A stretch of 37,066 nucleotides of DNA from CAYMUG01 sp964393575 (GTDB lineage Bacteria > Patescibacteriota > Minisyncoccia > Spechtbacterales > 2-12-FULL-38-22). The notes under the pieces are model-generated. The model had not been told where the DNA came from and searched no databases. It saw only the letters and a program-made list of their open reading frames with translations. Positions 1-8,464 of the stretch are shown in pieces. Numbering within the stretch: the first letter of the stretch is position 1; every line of letters begins with the position of its first letter. Where the stretch lies: NCBI GenBank assembly GCA_964393575.1, contig CAYMUG010000006.1, forward strand, positions 1-37,066, read 5' to 3'. Both the position numbers and the translations under genes were made by a program.

Positions 1-69
1 GTCCTTGGGATTTGTGATTTACGTATTATATATTACGGTGGGCGTAGCCGGAACTCTTCTATCCTACCC

Positions 70-1794
70 TTACTCGCCCATACTTACATCAACCAACTTC
101 AATTGAATCTCTTTTCTTCCATTCCACTCGTTAACATCAAGATTAAAAACTATATCCGCGTTAATTCCTGCATTAAGGTGTTGCGCGTTTTGACCGAAAT
201 TAAATCCGATGCCTTTTATGCCCTTACCTGTTTCTCTATCTACAATATAACATTTTAAGTGGTTTTTATCCCGCCCGACCATATAGACATCCTGCAAAAA
301 CACATTCCTTGTCACAAAAACAGGTTTCGTGTTTGCCTCACCGAAGGGTGCAAGTTTATTGATCTCATTATATAAATCAAAACTGACGTCGGAAAAATTA
401 AGTTCCGCATCTATATTTAAAGTGGGTTTTAGTTTTTCTTCGGGAAGTTTTTCTCTCACTTCTTTTGTGAATTCCTGTATTGCGGAATCTAACTTGTTTT
501 CTTCGGTTAATTCCGCCTTAAAGCCCCCGGCCTGAGCGTGACCCCCGAAACGCTCCAGACAATCCGCACAGTTTTTCAGAATATCAACTACACTTATGTA
601 TTCAGGAGAACGGGCGGAACCCATTATAAACCCGTCCTTTTTTTGATAGAGAAATACCGGCTTGTTATGTTTCTCAACAAGGCGTCCTGCCACAATACCT
701 AAAATTCCGATTGACCATTCGCTGCTGCCTAAAACTACAGCTTGTTTATTGTTGTCCGCGTGTTCCTCAACGTTTTCTATTATATCCTTTACCTTATCCC
801 GCCTGAATGTATTTTTCTCTTCAATGAAAGACGCCAGTTCTAACGCGTCTTTTTTTTCGTAAGAGTTTAAAAGCTTAAAAGCGGTTTTCGCATGCTCTAC
901 CCTGCCTGCCGCGTTGAGGCGGGGACCCAAAACAAAACCGAGAGTGAAAGTATCTATATTGGTTTCCATGTTTTCGGAGTCGTACTTTAGCTGTATCCCG
1001 GAAGTTTCTGTAAGTGCCTGCAATCCCGGACGGCGGGTTTGCGCCAGCGTAATAAGGCCGTATTTTACAAGTGTTCTGTTTTCTCCGCGAAGAGGCATTA
1101 CATCCGCTACCGTGGCAATCGCCACTAAATCCAGCATCCACTTTATATACTCCGCGTTTTCTGTTAAAGCTTGGGCTAACTTGAAACCCAAACCCGTAGC
1201 ACACAAATCATTAAACGGATAGTTGTCGTCCTCCCGGTGAGGGTTAATATGAGCCAGTGCGGGATGCGCCGTATGTTGTACAATGTGATGGTCAACGACA
1301 ATCACATCTACGCCGTTTTCCTGAAGGAGTTTTACCTCTTCAATATTGGTTGACCCGCAGTCAATAGTTATAAGAAGATTTTCTTCCTCTTCTACGAATT
1401 TTTTTGCGGCTTCCATATTAAGCCCATACCCCTCCTCTTCTCTATGCGGAATATAGGTTTTTACTTGTTTAGCGCCCAGTTTGCCTAAAAGTTCGTTAAG
1501 TATAGTGGCACCGCATACGCCGTCGGCATCATAGTCGCCGTATATAAGAATCTTTTCTTCCCTATTGATAGCTTTTTTTATTCTTTCGCGTGCTTTTTTT
1601 ATATCTTTAAGTAGGAAAGGATCATGCAGGTCCTTTTTGTAATCAGGGTTTAAAAAGGACTCAGCGCTTTCTCTCTCTTTAATTCCTCTGTTCCATAAAA
1701 CCTGTGCCACTGCCGGCGAAATCCTGCTCATTTCCGAAAAAAAATTCTCCGGAGCTATATCGTATAATATCCAATTCTTGTTTAAAATACTCAT
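70..1794 (-). CDS. recJ: Single-stranded-DNA-specific exonuclease RecJ
   Basis: This 574-residue protein matches the RecJ family at its usual length. The DHH domain shows DYDADG (87-92), ITIDCG (142-147), VDHH (167-170) and INPHR (183-187), which carry the metal-binding Asp/His residues. LGPRLNAAGR (about 289-298) follows, then the DHHA1 domain with GSARS (392-396) and GGHAQAGGF (417-425), and a C-terminal OB-like region. RecJ degrades single-stranded DNA 5' to 3' in recombination and repair in the cytoplasm. The ATG at 1794 gives a normal N-terminus. It is the last gene of a co-oriented group, 52 nt after the YbaK-like gene. Nothing unusual is seen in it. Confidence 0.95.
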   Translation of the reverse strand: MSILNKNWILYDIAPENFFSEMSRISPAVAQVLWNRGIKERESAESFLNPDYKKDLHDPFLLKDIKKARERIKKAINREEKILIYGDYDADGVCGATILNELLGKLGAKQVKTYIPHREEEGYGLNMEAAKKFVEEEENLLITIDCGSTNIEEVKLLQENGVDVIVVDHHIVQHTAHPALAHINPHREDDNYPFNDLCATGLGFKLAQALTENAEYIKWMLDLVAIATVADVMPLRGENRTLVKYGLITLAQTRRPGLQALTETSGIQLKYDSENMETNIDTFTLGFVLGPRLNAAGRVEHAKTAFKLLNSYEKKDALELASFIEEKNTFRRDKVKDIIENVEEHADNNKQAVVLGSSEWSIGILGIVAGRLVEKHNKPVFLYQKKDGFIMGSARSPEYISVVDILKNCADCLERFGGHAQAGGFKAELTEENKLDSAIQEFTKEVREKLPEEKLKPTLNIDAELNFSDVSFDLYNEINKLAPFGEANTKPVFVTRNVFLQDVYMVGRDKNHLKCYIVDRETGKGIKGIGFNFGQNAQHLNAGINADIVFNLDVNEWNGRKEIQLKLVDVSMGE

Positions 1795-1846
1795 TGTTTT
1801 TTATAAATCTTATAATATATTTTCCACGTCGGTATATTGCCTTCTT

Positions 1847-2314
1847 CTATTGACTTATCCGTGCTATTTCCGGATCAGCCAAGTCCAGGTAATCCTTCAT
1901 CGGCATAGTGATGGTTTTGTTATGCACGCCCGGGTTGAACGAGATGTATTCCTTGCGGGTAAACGGCTCGTCAATAATAGTACGTAGTTGGACTAAATAT
2001 GCCATTGGATAACAGGCGCCGACTTGGCACCCCATTTGTTCTTCCACTTCTTCGGGTTTTGCGAACCTCGGCTTCTTGGATGCGCCGAGGTATTCGGTTA
2101 TCTTTTTTATGTCCAGCCGTGCGTTGCCCTGCAAAACCGCAACCACAAACCCGGCTTCGCTTTTGAGGAGTAGCGACTTTGCCCCTGTTTCCTGTAAACC
2201 GTCGCGCACTTTCGCTGCCTCCTCACTAGTATGCACCGGTTCATGCTCCAGGAGCTCATATGATACTTCTGCTTCATCCAGTGCATTTGTAATGGTTAGA
2301 AATGGATTATCCAT
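1847..2314 (-). CDS. YbaK/ProX-type aminoacyl-tRNA deacylase
   Basis: A 155-residue single-domain protein of the YbaK/EbsC/ProX family, which hydrolyses mischarged aminoacyl-tRNAs in trans. Visible family features are the conserved Lys in GAKSLLLK (Lys46), LDIKKITEYLGASK (about 68-80), the GACYP stretch (99-103) where relatives have a Gly/Pro-rich loop, and FNPGVHNKTITM (about 126-137). Which mischarged tRNA is the substrate cannot be read from the sequence. The gene lies 23 nt after malic enzyme and 52 nt before recJ, all on one strand. Like malic enzyme it looks richer in G+C than the ribosomal block. Confidence 0.85.
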   Translation of the reverse strand: MDNPFLTITNALDEAEVSYELLEHEPVHTSEEAAKVRDGLQETGAKSLLLKSEAGFVVAVLQGNARLDIKKITEYLGASKKPRFAKPEEVEEQMGCQVGACYPMAYLVQLRTIIDEPFTRKEYISFNPGVHNKTITMPMKDYLDLADPEIARISQ

Positions 2315-2337
2315 ATTATTTATATTATTACAATGGT

Positions 2338-3507
2338 TCAGCCGGTACTTACGCTTCCCGCATACGATACTGCACCGGCAACCGCTTTCGGTGCTCTCCT
2401 ATCCAATGCCTCGGGGATGATGACATCGGGATTCGGATTTTCCACTAAGTCGGCTAACGCTTCCGCTGCCCGTATTTTTATAGTATCGGTTACTGTTTGT
2501 GTTCCGCTATCAAGCAAGCCACGGAAAAGTCCCGGAAAGACGAGCACATTGTTAATTTGATTTGCAAAATCGGAGCGTCCCGTAGCTGTAATCGCTGCCC
2601 CCGCCGCACGGGCGTCATCAGGATAAATTTCAGGGTCAGGGTTAGACAGAGCGAAAACTATAGGATCCTCGGCCATACTCCGAATGTTGTCCTGTGTAAT
2701 AGCTTCAGGCCCCGAAACCCCCACTACTATATCCGCGTCTTCTATAGCTTCGCCGGGTCCGCCTTCTTTTTGAACCGGATCGGTCAACTCAGTCAATCGT
2801 TGTTTATACGGATCCAGGTCCTCCCGTGCTTTAGAAATGATGCCGCGACTATCCAGTACAACCACGTTTTCCGCGCCGGCATGAGTAAGCAACTTTACAA
2901 TAGCATTTCCCGCTGCGCCGGCACCAATGACGACGATTTTGGATGCAGTTAACTCCCTTTCGGTCACACGGGAGGCATTAATTAAACCGGCTAACACCAC
3001 AATAGCAGTAGCATGCTGGTCGTCGTGCATAACGGGAATATTGAGTTCCTCCTGCAACCTCTGTTCAATTTCATACGCACGAGGAGCGGAAATATCTTCC
3101 AGGTTAATGCCGCCAAAAGCGGGTGCCGTCGCTTTGATAGCCGCTATTATTTCGTCGGTATCCTGAGTGTCCAGGACAAGCGGTACTGCGGAAACCCCGG
3201 CCAGATGATCAAACAGCATTGCCTTCCCCTCCATAACCGGCAGTGCCGCTTCGGGGCCGACGTTCCCCAGCCCCAACACCGCCGAACCATCCGAAACGAC
3301 TGCTACTTGATTGGCTTTCCCGGTGTAACGGCTTAACTGCTCCGGATGTTCGGCGATATACCGCGAAACGGCTCCGACTCCCGGGGTATAATATGCACGC
3401 AATGCCTCGGCATCTATGTTTGCAACCGCGCTCTTAATACGAATTTTCCCGCCCAATTGTTCATGCAACCGGAGGAGATCGTTTGTTCTGTCTTTATTAT
3501 TATACAT
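2338..3507 (-). CDS. NAD(P)-dependent malic enzyme
   Basis: A 389-residue short bacterial malic enzyme, which oxidatively decarboxylates malate to pyruvate. The catalytic Tyr is in YYTPGVG (Tyr40) and the Lys in VMEGKAM (Lys95). Metal ligands are Glu137-Asp138 (LEDIS) and the DDQH motif (162-165). The Rossmann dinucleotide motif is GAGAAG (195-200), and a late NPDPEIYPDDA motif is present. NAD versus NADP use is not resolvable. It is the first gene after the pgk terminator, so it probably has its own promoter in 3508-3526. A hand count gives about 57% G+C for 2341-2460, well above the ribosomal genes, so recent acquisition is possible. Confidence 0.92.
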   Translation of the reverse strand: MYNNKDRTNDLLRLHEQLGGKIRIKSAVANIDAEALRAYYTPGVGAVSRYIAEHPEQLSRYTGKANQVAVVSDGSAVLGLGNVGPEAALPVMEGKAMLFDHLAGVSAVPLVLDTQDTDEIIAAIKATAPAFGGINLEDISAPRAYEIEQRLQEELNIPVMHDDQHATAIVVLAGLINASRVTERELTASKIVVIGAGAAGNAIVKLLTHAGAENVVVLDSRGIISKAREDLDPYKQRLTELTDPVQKEGGPGEAIEDADIVVGVSGPEAITQDNIRSMAEDPIVFALSNPDPEIYPDDARAAGAAITATGRSDFANQINNVLVFPGLFRGLLDSGTQTVTDTIKIRAAEALADLVENPNPDVIIPEALDRRAPKAVAGAVSYAGSVSTG

Positions 3508-3526
3508 AATGTTAATTTATAGTATC

Positions 3527-3555
3527 AAAAAATATCTCTATCGGATATAGAGATA
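3527..3555 (-). terminator. Rho-independent terminator after pgk
   Basis: Read on the minus strand, a perfect 9-bp stem TATCTCTAT/ATAGAGATA (3533-3541 with 3547-3555) and a 5-nt loop are followed directly by six T residues (3527-3532). It lies about 65 nt after the pgk stop and 20 nt before the malic enzyme start, separating the two units. Confidence 0.85.
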
Positions 3556-3619
3556 ACTTTAAAGAAGTTGCGGTTCTTTTATAATTTCAGACCAACGATA
3601 AATCCTGTATATAGAAGTT

Positions 3620-4774
3620 TTATTCTAAAGCTCTTATCGCCGGCAATGTTCCTTCAGCGATATATTCCAGCATAGCGCCGCCTCCTGTGGAAGTATGATC
3701 GATATACTGTGAAGCGCTTACTTCATCCAATGCCGCCATAACATTCCCTCCTCCGACTACGGTAAATGCACCCTTATTTTCTTTTAGTGCCTCAGCAAGC
3801 TGATAAGTGCCCTTAGCAAATTCAGGGACTTCAGATACTCCCATAGGACCATTCCATACTATCTTCTTAGATCTTTTAATTATATCGCTGTAAAGTTCAA
3901 TTGTATCCGGACCTATGTCCAGTATCATATCTTCCTCTTTTACCTCAGCTATTCCGCTTATCCTTGCTGATTCTGTGTGTGAGGGATTTTTTGCCAAAAC
4001 AGCATCCACAGGAAGATGCAGTTTCGTGTTGGTTATATTAAGTTTCTCAAGATATTTCTCCATGCCTTTTTCATACTTTGATTTACCAACGCTCATTCCT
4101 TTAAATGCTAAAATAGTGTTTGCAATTAAACCGCCCAGACAAACGTTATCTACACGATCCCATATATGAGCTAAAGTTTTTATTTTTGTTGAAACTTTGG
4201 CGCCTCCCATTAAAAAAGTAAAGGGCTTCTGTTGATTTGACCGCACTTTATCCAACGCTGCTACTTCTTTTTCCATAAGCAAGCCGGCGTATGCCGGCAT
4301 TATGGTCGGGAGTAAATATACGGATGTATGTTTTCTGTGAGAAACACCGAAAGCATCGTTAACGTAGATATCCCCGAGCGCAGATAAATTTTGCGCAAAA
4401 TCTTTATTTCGATATCTTTCTTCTTTGTAATACCTGATGTTTTCCGTCATACCCACATTGCCGGGTTGTAACTCAGTTAATTTTTCTTTAACTTCTTCTA
4501 AATTTTTGTAAAATACTATTTCTTCCTCCAATAACCCTTCCAGGTATTTCGCAATAGGCTTTAAACTAAGTTCGGGGTCTTCTTTGCCACCGGGTCTTCC
4601 GAGATGACAAACTATCAAAATTTTGGCCCCTTGTTCGCTTAAATATTTTATTGTCGGCAAAGCGGCACGGATACGAAAGTCGTCTTTTACTTCTTTATTT
4701 TCAACAGGTACGTTAAAATCCGTGCGCAAAATTACTGTCTTATTTTTTACCTCTGCCTCTTTAACGCTTTTCAT
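3620..4774 (-). CDS. pgk: Phosphoglycerate kinase
   Basis: A 384-residue glycolytic enzyme that transfers phosphate from 1,3-bisphosphoglycerate to ADP. Seen motifs are RTDFNVP near residue 20, HLGRPGG, ENIRYYKEE, the MGGAKVSTK lysine region, NGPMGVSE, and the C-terminal STGGGAMLEY. The nucleotide-site motif that normally reads GGGD(T/S) is GGGN here (Asn344, codon AAT), and LLLEN is MTEN. The length is normal for a complete enzyme. Its ATG overlaps the tpiA stop as ATGA, so translation is probably coupled. Transcription ends at the hairpin at 3527-3555. Confidence 0.96.
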   Translation of the reverse strand: MKSVKEAEVKNKTVILRTDFNVPVENKEVKDDFRIRAALPTIKYLSEQGAKILIVCHLGRPGGKEDPELSLKPIAKYLEGLLEEEIVFYKNLEEVKEKLTELQPGNVGMTENIRYYKEERYRNKDFAQNLSALGDIYVNDAFGVSHRKHTSVYLLPTIMPAYAGLLMEKEVAALDKVRSNQQKPFTFLMGGAKVSTKIKTLAHIWDRVDNVCLGGLIANTILAFKGMSVGKSKYEKGMEKYLEKLNITNTKLHLPVDAVLAKNPSHTESARISGIAEVKEEDMILDIGPDTIELYSDIIKRSKKIVWNGPMGVSEVPEFAKGTYQLAEALKENKGAFTVVGGGNVMAALDEVSASQYIDHTSTGGGAMLEYIAEGTLPAIRALE

Positions 4775-5529
4775 AAACTAACGGATTTTTCAATCATTTT
4801 TATAAATTCGTTGGGTTTTAAGCTGCTTCCCCCGACAAGAGCGCCGTCCATATTTCCCTCTTCTATAAAATCTTTAATATTTTTGCTGTCCGTACTTCCT
4901 CCGTACAAAACAGGGATTTTATTCGCAGTTGCCTTATCATATAACTCGCTTAAAACTTTTTGTATATGCAAACGCATTGTCATAGCGTCATTCACGCTTG
5001 CCGCCTCGCCGGTACCTATCGCCCATACCGGCTCATACGCAATAAGTAACTTATTTATTTTAGGTCTCGATACACCCTCTAAAGCGGAGGTTAACTGCTC
5101 GTTAATTATTCTGCCTGCTTCCTCCTTTTCTTCTTTTGTTTCGCCTACAGCCAAAATTGGGGTTAATCCCGCATCGAGCGATGCCTTAATTTTTTTATTA
5201 ATCATTTCTCCTGTTTCATCAAAATACCCCCGGCGTTCGGAGTGACCTATAATTACATAAGAGCATTTAGCGTCTTTTAACATTAAGGGGGAAACTTCCC
5301 CCGTAAAAGCGCCGCGATTTTCAAAATATACATTTTGCCCGCCTATATTTATCCCGGAAGATAGTTGCTCTCTAACATTTTCTAAATAAAGAAAAGGGGG
5401 GCATATAGCAACCCTCACCCCGCCTTTATTTTTGAGATCTTTATAGCCCGCATTAATTTCCCGCGCCAATCTTTCGGCTTCTTTCTGCGTTGTGGGATGC
5501 ATTTTCCAGTTAGCTATCAGATGCTTCAT
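4771..5529 (-). CDS. tpiA: Triosephosphate isomerase
   Basis: A 252-residue TIM-barrel enzyme interconverting glyceraldehyde-3-phosphate and dihydroxyacetone phosphate. Catalytic residues are all present: Asn7/Lys9 (ANWKM), His96 (IIGHSERR) and Glu166 (AYEPVWAIGTG), with the phosphate-binding YGGS loop near the end. It is the first gene of a tpiA-pgk pair with a 4-nt ATGA overlap. A hairpin lies in the leader at 5546-5575. Confidence 0.97.
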   Translation of the reverse strand: MKHLIANWKMHPTTQKEAERLAREINAGYKDLKNKGGVRVAICPPFLYLENVREQLSSGINIGGQNVYFENRGAFTGEVSPLMLKDAKCSYVIIGHSERRGYFDETGEMINKKIKASLDAGLTPILAVGETKEEKEEAGRIINEQLTSALEGVSRPKINKLLIAYEPVWAIGTGEAASVNDAMTMRLHIQKVLSELYDKATANKIPVLYGGSTDSKNIKDFIEEGNMDGALVGGSSLKPNEFIKMIEKSVSL

Positions 5530-5545
5530 AGATTTTGCTTGTCCC

Positions 5546-5575
5546 GCACCTTTCCGAAGGAATAGATGCGGGGTT
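5546..5575 (-). promoter_or_regulatory. Hairpin in the tpiA leader
   Basis: The minus-strand leader about 17 nt before the tpiA ATG can form an outer stem CCCGCA/TGCGGG closing an inner CCTT/AAGG hairpin. A repeated GTGAAC word lies just upstream. It could be a translational or mRNA-stability element; function is not known. Confidence 0.4.
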
Positions 5576-5584
5576 CACTTAGTT

Positions 5585-5700
5585 CACAAAACAACAAAGT
5601 AACATAATAACCCAATAACTGAACAACGAAATAATGGGTTTTTGTTATTTTGTTAATCTGTTCTTTTGTTATTTGTGAGCAGAGCCACGTCAGACGTGGC
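5585..5700 (-). repeat. Fold-back intergenic element after the DedA gene
   Basis: Six nt after the DedA stop codon lies a compact hairpin GCCACGT/ACGTGGC (5684-5690 with 5694-5700). It is followed by an A/C-rich arm built of AACAAAA-like words, a CCCA/TGGG core, and a T/G-rich complementary arm (5585-5614). The two arms form a long imperfect stem. The same plan is seen after map, fusA, rpsG and the M50 gene, with different words each time. Confidence 0.55.
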
Positions 5701-5706
5701 GAAGAT

Positions 5707-6315
5707 TTAGCGGGCTTTAAAATATCTTCTTATCCACCATACCACAATAATAATGCCCAATGCTATAATGGTCCAATCATACGCGTGAAAGTAGGGTTCC
5801 AGAAAATCCCAATTCTCACCCGCTAAAACCCCTATATACGTTAAAAGTAAGGAATATATAAATGATCCTGAAAAAACATATACAATAAACTTCGTAAGAT
5901 TCATCCTTGCAATTCCGGCGGGTATGGGCACAAAGCCCCTGATTCCGGGGATTAGCCTTGATATAAAGATTATTTTAGCCCCATGTTTTTTAAATAGTGT
6001 ATCAGCATCTTCTATATCTTTTCTTGTGACAAACACATATTTTCCGTATTTATACAAAAACGACAAACCTAAATATCGGGAAACGCTATAGCTAAAAACA
6101 GATCCGATTATATTGCCCACAGCACCCCAAAACGCAACCCAAAACAGAGAAAATCTACCCAAAGAAACAAGGTATCCGGAAAAAGGAAGAATAATTTCAG
6201 AAGGCACAGGAATAAAAGATCCCTCCAAAGACATTAAAAAAATAATACCCGGATAACCGGTACTTTCTATTACTGAAATTATAAAAGACGCAGCCCAAGC
6301 TAAAATTGTAGTCAT
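5707..6315 (-). CDS. DedA family membrane protein
   Basis: A 202-residue integral membrane protein of the DedA (SNARE-associated/VTT) family, whose members move lipids such as undecaprenyl phosphate across the membrane. Typical features are the acidic re-entrant segment LEGSFIPVPSEIILP (about 30-44) with Glu31 and Glu40, and the FISRLIPGIRGFVPIPAG signature (about 117-134) with Arg120 and Arg126. Hydrophobic segments lie near 5-30, 55-80, 145-165 and 178-198. It starts 5 nt after the galT-like stop, so the two are likely co-transcribed. The lipid substrate is inferred from the family only. Confidence 0.9.
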   Translation of the reverse strand: MTTILAWAASFIISVIESTGYPGIIFLMSLEGSFIPVPSEIILPFSGYLVSLGRFSLFWVAFWGAVGNIIGSVFSYSVSRYLGLSFLYKYGKYVFVTRKDIEDADTLFKKHGAKIIFISRLIPGIRGFVPIPAGIARMNLTKFIVYVFSGSFIYSLLLTYIGVLAGENWDFLEPYFHAYDWTIIALGIIIVVWWIRRYFKAR

Positions 6316-6320
6316 AATAT

Positions 6321-7412
6321 TTATGCTTTTTCCTCGCTATTAAGATACTGTGCCGCCTGTTTAGGTTCTATAGTAGAAATCTCAATACCTGTTCCCAATT
6401 CAAACCCTGCCCATATTGCTGTTTTCGGAATAATTTCTATGTGCCAATGATAGTGAGAGTAGTCTCTTCCGTCCGAAGGTGCTGTATGCAGAAAAAAATT
6501 ATAATCAGGATTATCTAACGTCTGATTAAGTTTGCGCAAACATGCACCTAAAGCTTCGGCTAACTCCGTAAGGTGGCTATCGGGCAAATCTTCAAAATAA
6601 GGACTTTGCTCTTTGGGATATATACGTAATTCAAAAGCAGCGCGTGATATGTAGGGACAAAAAGCAACAAATTTTTCACTTTCAAAAACAACTCTCTCGC
6701 CTTGATTTAGTTCAAAGTCGACCATTTTATTGTGTACTGTTTCTGAATGTCTGCGAAAATACAAATTAGAACCGCGCAGTGAACGATGTACATCCGCGGG
6801 TATGACCGGAATTGCGGTAATTTGAGAGTGAGGATGTGTTAAAGATGCCCCCGCTCCGATGCCGTGGTTATGAAAAATAGATATATACTTAACGCAGTCC
6901 GAGTTTTTTAAATCAATAAATCTTTCCTGATAAGCACGGACCACCTCAGTTAACTCTTCTGTGCTCAGAAGTGCAAAATGTTTATCGTGATCACGAGTTA
7001 TTAAAACTTCGTGATAGCCATAGCCGTCGCGAACAAGATAAGGGCCTTCTTCTGTTATATTTTGACATTCTCCATCTAAGGAAAAGGCGGGAAATTTATT
7101 GGGAATTACCTGTAAACTCCATTCCGTTTCGTCTTCCTTAGTATTAGATGAATCCTCTTGTTTTTTATTTTTATAAAGCAAGACAGGGGGCTTGTTACCG
7201 CTTGCTTGAGGATCTTCAAAAGGACAGGATGACTTGTCCTTGGAAAATTCGGGCTTATCTTCGGGGACAAAATCCTTAGGGCGATGCTGTCTTCCTTTTG
7301 CTATGGTTACCCATTCTCCGGTAACTAGGTCACGCCTTAATTCTGAAGAGGGTTGACCATCGGTAGTATATAACTCTTCTTCTGTTGAGTTGTTATAATT
7401 CTTTTCCGCCAT
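6321..7412 (-). CDS. galT: Galactose-1-phosphate uridylyltransferase family protein
   Basis: A 363-residue HIT-superfamily nucleotidyltransferase. The catalytic HPH lies at 193-195 in GAGASLTHPHSQ, and a second His cluster HYHWHIEIIP lies near residue 323. The N-terminal RRDLVTGEWVTIAKGR is typical of GalT. The first zinc motif reads CPFE (63-66) instead of CPxC, so one usual zinc ligand is missing. It probably exchanges UMP between UDP-sugar and hexose-1-phosphate; sugar specificity is not certain. It follows the glycosyltransferase gene by 89 nt and precedes dedA by 5 nt, suggesting a role in surface sugar metabolism. Confidence 0.88.
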   Translation of the reverse strand: MAEKNYNNSTEEELYTTDGQPSSELRRDLVTGEWVTIAKGRQHRPKDFVPEDKPEFSKDKSSCPFEDPQASGNKPPVLLYKNKKQEDSSNTKEDETEWSLQVIPNKFPAFSLDGECQNITEEGPYLVRDGYGYHEVLITRDHDKHFALLSTEELTEVVRAYQERFIDLKNSDCVKYISIFHNHGIGAGASLTHPHSQITAIPVIPADVHRSLRGSNLYFRRHSETVHNKMVDFELNQGERVVFESEKFVAFCPYISRAAFELRIYPKEQSPYFEDLPDSHLTELAEALGACLRKLNQTLDNPDYNFFLHTAPSDGRDYSHYHWHIEIIPKTAIWAGFELGTGIEISTIEPKQAAQYLNSEEKA

Positions 7413-7501
7413 ATTCTAAAACAAAAGTTTGATAAAATTTTTTGTAAAAATTAAATACGCACTGAGTGCTATAGCTATCTATAGAATTATAATCCCCTAA
7501 T

Positions 7502-8248
7502 TCACTTCCTCGTATAGGTGCCTTTAATCAAATTCCAACGTATTTTAAACAATTCAACAAAAGTATTTAAATAGCCTTTCAAGGTTACATGGCTACGGGG
7601 ATCATTTTTCCAGTGTATCGGTATTATTCCTATTTTATATCCTAATTTTCGTGCAACAGCGAGAGCTTCGATATCAAAACCCCATCTGTTGATTTTCATA
7701 CGGGAAAAAATATCTTTTGCTGCTTTTTCGGTAAAAATTTTGAAGCCGTTTTGTGTATCCCATATACCCCACACGCCTACAAGCTGGATTAGTAAATTGC
7801 CTACCGTGCCTAATAATCTTTTTAAAAACGGTTGAGGCACTTCCTGACCCGCGCCTTTTGCGTCCTTAGGATCCCGCGTGCTAATCACGACCTCGTAATT
7901 TCCTTCCTTAAGCATAGGCCACATTTTTTCCACGTTATCTATGCTGGTTGAACCATCAGCATCCATAAATAACCGGTATTTGCCTTTTGCCTCCAGCATT
8001 CCCTGGCGCACAACATGCCCCTTACCGTGATTTTCCTTGTTATCTAAAAAGCGCAAATTGCTTACAAGTTCAGCATAATTATTAACAACTTCTTGCGTAT
8101 TATCTGTTGAGCCGTCATTTACAACCAAAATCTCGTATGAATACTTTTGAGCGCTTAAATATTTATCTATATCTAATAAGGTGTCACCTATTCTTTCGGC
8201 CTCATTGTATGCCGGGATAACAACTGAAAGATGTGGAGATTTAGACAT
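7502..8248 (-). CDS. Family 2 glycosyltransferase, dolichyl-phosphate-glucose synthase-like
   Basis: A 248-residue GT2 enzyme with a GT-A fold. Seen motifs are VVIPAYNEAERI (9-20), VVNDGSTDN (42-50), the metal-binding DAD (96-98) and a RWGFDIE segment (about 188-194) near the acceptor site. The overall pattern is closest to polyprenyl-phosphate glucosyl/mannosyltransferases, which load a sugar from a nucleotide donor onto a lipid phosphate at the membrane face. No C-terminal transmembrane helices are present. The donor and acceptor are not identifiable from sequence. Confidence 0.88.
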   Translation of the reverse strand: MSKSPHLSVVIPAYNEAERIGDTLLDIDKYLSAQKYSYEILVVNDGSTDNTQEVVNNYAELVSNLRFLDNKENHGKGHVVRQGMLEAKGKYRLFMDADGSTSIDNVEKMWPMLKEGNYEVVISTRDPKDAKGAGQEVPQPFLKRLLGTVGNLLIQLVGVWGIWDTQNGFKIFTEKAAKDIFSRMKINRWGFDIEALAVARKLGYKIGIIPIHWKNDPRSHVTLKGYLNTFVELFKIRWNLIKGTYTRK

Positions 8249-8275
8249 ATAAGTTTATTTTAACATAAAAAAATA

Positions 8276-8464
8276 ACTAACAACTAATAACCTACAACTA
8301 ACAACCAGTGACTAATGACTAATGATCAGAGTGTTTTATTTGGTTTTTGGAGTTTTGGGCATTGATTATTATTTGGTGATTGCCTGCCTGTCGGTTTACA
8401 TGCCGATTGGCATGCAGGCAGGTTTCTTGGTTATTGGTGATTATTCTCACGTTTGCGTGAGAAT
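8276..8464 (-). repeat. Fold-back intergenic element overlapping the map stop
   Basis: The map stop codon (8447-8449) lies inside a perfect 9-bp hairpin ATTCTCACG/CGTGAGAAT (8443-8451 with 8456-8464). Next on the minus strand come an AATCACCAATAACCAAG arm and a second hairpin with CCTGCCTG/CAGGCAGG arms (8383-8390, 8415-8422) that nests an ATGCC/GGCAT stem. A T/G-rich low-complexity stretch at 8276-8330 is partly complementary to the first arm. No gene is seen in 8249-8446. Confidence 0.55.

Noticed and set aside
875..1204. Long frame antisense or out of frame within recJ
   Set aside because: It lies entirely inside recJ, has no recognisable domain, and recJ is full length.
4771..4774. Recoded TGA (genetic code 25)
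   Set aside because: TGA ends tpiA and map at the expected family lengths, so the standard bacterial code fits.
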